A DNA stretch of 64,000 nucleotides, taken from Rotaria sp. Silwood1 (Eukaryota > Rotifera > Eurotatoria > Philodinida > Philodinidae). Location: positions 397,115-461,114 of the forward strand of contig CAJNOP010000089.1 of the NCBI GenBank assembly GCA_905250075.1. Reading direction: 5' to 3'. This document shows positions 59,701 through 64,000 of this stretch, in pieces. A model generated the notes under the pieces. The model did no database searches. It was given only the letters and a program-made list of their open reading frames with translations, and was not told the origin of the DNA. Position numbers and translations under genes: made by a program. Every line of letters begins with the position of its first letter. The first letter of the stretch is position 1.

Positions 59701-60349
59701 AAAAATTGAAACATATTGATATAATATAACAGTAGATTATATTTCGAATGCAAATCTTACGAAAAAGTTGAACACCAATAAATCAAAACTTAAAGTTCGA
59801 AAGATAACATTTTGTACACTTCGTATGTATTTCAAACAGAGAGAGTGAAATTGATTTGTTGCTGCAACTTGATCATATAGAAGTCTCCGACGTTTACTTG
59901 ACGGTTAGACTTTTCGTCATACTTCTATGTGGATAAACTTGAGAAAACCTTACTTAAAAATTTTGCCGAGGGTTGGATTAATAATTTTTGCAATCATATA
60001 TTAAAAAAAGGGGGAAATACTTTCAAACAAATTGAATTATTACGTCATTTCTACTGAAACAGAGTGAGAAATCAATTTTCGACAACCATACACAGTCTTA
60101 CAAATAGAATATCAGTTTGTTAGAAAATAAATATTTAACATGAAAACCATCATGTATTGACTTAATGATTCAGAGTAATTAAAAGACTTAACTCAAGTGT
60201 ACATAGTGTCTCACTCAAAAAACAAATGAAACGAGAAGACAAAGAAAATGAACAACGAAAATAAAAAAATCACTGATTTTTTCTTTTAATAGCATAACAA
60301 GACACAAATCATCGAAATTTTATGAATATAGCAAATTTTCAATAACGAC
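56784..60349. other. Intergenic, between RBM26/27 and syntaxin
   Basis: About 3.6 kb. The frame at 58636-58965 (RRQVREQLKRKSIHRSS.. ENTSIVTNSQ before a GTAAGA) has some coding-like look but no partner exon or domain. The rest is AT-rich without recognisable genes or repeats. The genes on either side are transcribed divergently. Confidence 0.4.
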
Positions 60350-62728
60350 ATGATTCAAGATAGATTATTGCGACTACAGAAAGAGGTGAGTTTGATTTTC
60401 GTCTCTCTCTCCTTGCCATGATAAAACAGACATCTAGTAGAATTTTAAAGGCGGCAATCTTAAACATTATCTTTATTGAAAAAAGCAGAAGAACAAGGTA
60501 GACTAATCCTGAATGTTATTTAACAGACAGATGCTTTTCATTTTTAATATTCATCACGTTTTTGAAACAACAGATGATAATTCACATATATTTGATCACT
60601 ATAATGAACTTTAATATCATCTTTCTTCAGGCTCAAAACTGTGGAGATGATGAAGAACCCAATACGATTAATGCTGGTTCCGTTATTGACATGGAAAGAG
60701 CATCCATGGTGGACTTATTCTCTCAAGTGAGTGAACATCGCATAAGTCGATGGGATAACAAAGTTTAATACTTCGACATATTATTCTATTGTGAATTATA
60801 TCTAATGATATCATATTTATAATGTAGGTGGTTTTTAGTGGGATCTAGATTTGTAATATCGTTAGAAATATTAGACTTGACTTCTACTAATGGAATGATC
60901 AATTATTCAGGAAATAGCAACAAGCTCTAGAGTCACGCATTCAAAAAAAAAATATACGTGAAAATATCTACAGAATCATTCGTATAACATTGTACAATCT
61001 TGATTTCAACTGTTAGAATCACCATCAGAAGTAGATTATACGTCACAATTTAAAAATAACGTGGAACACACGTCAGAAATAATTACTATGTGCATTACAA
61101 AAGTCAAATGATTTCAGTTTTAAATCTATGTTTCCTTAGTATTACAAAGAAAGAATGAGAACAGAAAAACGAGCAAGAGAGAAAGAGGAAGTAAAATAGT
61201 GAAAGTCAAGATAATCGATTTACTTTACGAGTAAAAGCTTGTTTTCCGAATGCATTCAAAGTATTTTAATTTTACACATAAACTTTGTCGAAACATTTAT
61301 TTTTTGTGAAATACTAAATTCTTGTTAGAATATGAACGAGCCTAAGATACGAGTTGTCTGTAAAAGAAACAAAAGCTCTATATTCATACAAGATTCTGTC
61401 CAAAGAAGCAATATCTGTAGACATAGTATATGAAAAAGGTAGGAAAACAAAAAGTTCAACTTAAAATTTACTTTCCTTCTATGTGCTAAGTATTTTAGTG
61501 AAATATTTTTACTCATATGTTGTTTAATTTGTTCGAACAGATCAATGCACTTCATGCTAGTGTAGATAAGATCGTTAAGCGTATGAATGATGATGTTGAA
61601 CATCTTCAAAATATCATGCTGACATCAGAGTTTGACCAAAGTAAGACATTGAATACACTTCTGTAGAGAATAGTATAGTTATTTGTTGGCTACTGTTTAG
61701 AAATGAACCAAGAACATGAAGAGAAAATGGCCGGTATTAGAAAATCAATTAGCGAAGTACGCATGACATTGAAGGGTAAAAAATTCATTTTAATATCTCT
61801 AAAGAGAAACATAAAATTTCTATGCTTTAGAAATGAAACCCATTCAAGTAATAGAAGGCTCACTTGAATCAAAGACGGTAAAAATTAACTCGATTTACAC
61901 ATCTTCGTGTCTCGAAATGTTGTTTTTTAGGATACTAAAAAGAAAACTGCCAAAAATCGAATTATAGATTCTCAGATTTTTATGATACAAAGACGTCTTT
62001 GCAAAGCCATTAATGAATACAATCAAGTACTGGTTACCTATCGAAATCATTGTGAAGAACAACTTGTTAGTCAGCGTCATTTAGGTTAGTATTAATGTTT
62101 ATATTTAAGATCTTTGTAGCTAGCGTAATATGTCTATACGTCGACGCATTCTAGTTGATGTTGAAAAGAACGATGATGAAACGAAAGACTTGCTTGAAAG
62201 TCACAGTACTTTGATAGTTTCCGAAGTATGTAGAATGGAATGTTAAAATTGACCTTTCTTGTTAATCTTTTGAAATACATAGAGCCTTGCCAAAACAGAC
62301 AATGTCGAACAATCATCAATAGATATGGAAGCGCGTTATCAAGAGATGATGTATCGTAAAACCAGTATTTGGGAGATAGACGCACTACTGTTTGACGAAT
62401 TAGCCATTCTAGTGGAATCTCAGGTCTGACCTTTGGTAGTTGATCAAACTGACATTTGGAGATCTGCATATTTTTTAATTCAAGGATGAATGGATTGATT
62501 CCATAGAAGACAATGTGAAGACAGCAATGGAATACATTGAAGATTCTAATGTACCTTCGAAGTGTAAGCATAAATCGCGATGTTGCATCTTTAGGGTGAG
62601 TCAGTGACAGTTAAGTTTCACGTACAAAAATACATTTGCTTCCGTAACTTTTCTAGGCTAAAACGTGTCTGATTGTTATTCTAATTGTTATTTTGATCAT
62701 TATCATTGTAATTAAATCTTTTTCTTAA
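60350..62728 (+). CDS. Syntaxin (Qa-SNARE), ten exons
   Basis: Exons 60350-60385, 60631-60726, 61541-61640, 61701-61775, 61831-61877, 61931-62084, 62155-62225, 62283-62423, 62485-62595 and 62657-62728 join in frame, giving 300 residues, the family's normal length. Syntaxins drive membrane fusion by pairing with SNAP-25 and synaptobrevin-type partners. The N-terminal Habc three-helix region is seen in INALHASVDKIVKRMNDDVE, EMKPIQVIEGSLE and NRIIDSQIFMIQRRL.. EYNQVLVTYRNHCEEQL. The SNARE helix spans SIDMEARYQEMMYRKTSIWE to DNVKTAMEYIED and keeps the zero-layer Gln (ILVESQ). Cysteines (SKCKHKSRCC) before the anchor may be palmitoylated. The tail anchor is CLIVILIVILIIIIVIKSFS. The acceptor of exon 7 was chosen as CATTCTAG because earlier AGs run into stops. 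AATAAA follows the stop closely. Plasma-membrane syntaxin-1/-4 class is likely. Confidence 0.9.
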
Positions 62729-64000
62729 GAATAAAAGGTAAAACTTTATTGAATTACTACAGGTTTTCACATAGTTACTCAACATACTCACATTCATAAA
62801 TACACATTCGATTCTCTGTTCTTATTATCGATGAATAAAACAAACAATAAACATTGTGACTTGTCACTTCAGTAATATTGGCCTGACTTTTTATTGCCAT
62901 AAAATGGTAGAGAAATATCATTCTTTTTTTAGTTTATTATAAACGATAACAGATATTCCGACTTCATCACAGTCTATAATACATGTGACACAGGTTCTCA
63001 TTAACCATTTCAGTGGTTCCATCATGTTTTACCTTTCAATACCGTAGAGACGATGCTGAAAGATATTTTTCACTCAGTAATAGTCCTTTAACAAGCGTCG
63101 GGTACATACTTGTTATAAATCAAAGTCCCATATCGTATAGATCAATGAAGGCATGCATTTCAAGAAATCAGCAATCAAAGAAAAAGATTTGAACAATTAT
63201 TTTTGTTCCGATCGGTGATCTCACCATTCTTTGTTGTTCGTTCATTTCTGATCATCAAACTTCACGTCGATGTATTGAAAAAGATTTCTCATATGTTTCA
63301 CTTGTCAGAGATAGGTTGATTGACCGTTCTTGAACGCACTGATATCATTGTGTGAGATAAACACAGTTCGATGAACAAAAGAAATAACTTGACAAAAGTT
63401 TGTTGATAGAAAATGAATTCTTATAGACCATCTTTTTTCTATTCCAATAGTGCATACACCTCAGTTCGTATTCAAAAAAAAGTATCGTGAGAAATTGAAA
63501 TAATTCAAAAACCCCTGGTCTCTTTCACTAACAGTTCTCAATATAGAATCATTGTTACTGTTTGTGTCGACATCACTCCTGGAGTGTGGGTGTGGGTATG
63601 ATTAAAAAGAGGCCATATCCACACCCCTCCTTAACTATTGATGCAAAAATCAACATCAGATTCGATTTTGCAATCTACTGATGCCCAATTGAATGAAGTT
63701 AGGGAAAAAATTTCGATGAGCCTGGATGTGCTACAGGTTGTCAAATGAAAGGTAAAAAAATAAAAGATAAAAACAAAATAAAAACCTCCTCACTGAATTT
63801 TATCCAATCACTAAGGTACACATACATTTCTTAATGATGAAGAAAAAATGCTTTGATCACTTTTCTTCATTTAACAACCAACTTATTTATCCTCATGACA
63901 GAATTTAGTTGTGGGAGTCGAAATTCTGTGTGTCTATATACTTGCCAACAGAATCTATTTTATTGCACATTACATAAGCTTTTCATTTGATTATCATAAT
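62729..64000. other. Downstream region of syntaxin
   Basis: AT-rich and apparently non-coding, apart from the small telomere-type hairpin at 63583. Confidence 0.45.
63583..63630. repeat. Telomere-type short hairpin
   Basis: GTGTGGGTGTGGGTATG, spacer of about 16 bases, then CCATATCCACACCCCTCC. The pairing includes the ATATGG/CCATAT-like edge, giving a stem of about 15 bases. It is the only such tract found in the right half of the window. Confidence 0.7.

Noticed and set aside
61325..62571. Minus-strand frames of 60-145 residues
   Set aside because: Antisense to the syntaxin exons, whose sense strand has matching splice sites and SNARE motifs.
1..64000. CRISPR array or bacterial defence island
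   Set aside because: Repeats lack regular spacers, and the genes are spliced eukaryotic genes.

Overview
The window looks like nuclear DNA of a small invertebrate, most likely a bdelloid rotifer. The evidence is an AT-rich genome with many 45-70 bp GT-AG introns, metazoan genes (eIF4G, RBM26/27, syntaxin, Kv channel, trypsin), a long FG-GAP/VCBS membrane protein, F-box genes, and many tracts of TGTGGG/CCCACA, which is the published bdelloid telomere-type repeat. The species assignment is inference; no search was possible.

Layout. Positions 1-33,600 are an accessory region. It opens with a TGTGGG/CCCACA fold-back tract, followed by a graveyard of broken gene pieces (FAM135 lipase-like, TRAPPC11, and METTL22 in two or three rearranged copies). 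Next come a 0.9 kb nested palindrome, an intact four-exon F-box gene (5781-9240), a lectin-like gene piece enclosed by telomere-type tracts, and the start of an EGF-like gene (13283). A six-exon type II membrane protein with FG-GAP repeats (21083-29783) has introns swollen by mobile elements. At least three hAT-like non-autonomous elements (two with 8-bp target duplications), one Tc1/mariner-like TA-flanked element, several fold-back elements and several minisatellites lie here. Roughly ten short telomere-type inverted tracts are scattered through it, always in the order G-rich, spacer, C-rich, the orientation expected of end-to-end fused telomeres.

Positions 33,600-62,800 are compact and gene-rich with short introns: eIF4G (minus), an intronless sorbosone/PQQ-type sugar dehydrogenase that is a horizontal-transfer candidate (plus), a Kv-like channel with an altered selectivity filter (minus), a PTB-domain protein with an 18-bp coding repeat (minus), a membrane-tethered trypsin-like protease (minus), RBM26/27 (minus) and a ten-exon syntaxin (plus). 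These genes do not form a pathway: they are ordinary translation, RNA-processing, membrane-fusion and excitability genes beside the repeat-rich accessory segment.

I found no CRISPR array, rRNA or confident tRNA, and no autonomous transposase or reverse transcriptase. The most unusual signals are the dispersed telomere-type fold-back tracts, the rearranged pseudogene mosaic, the channel with an NVGFEG filter, and the intronless dehydrogenase.
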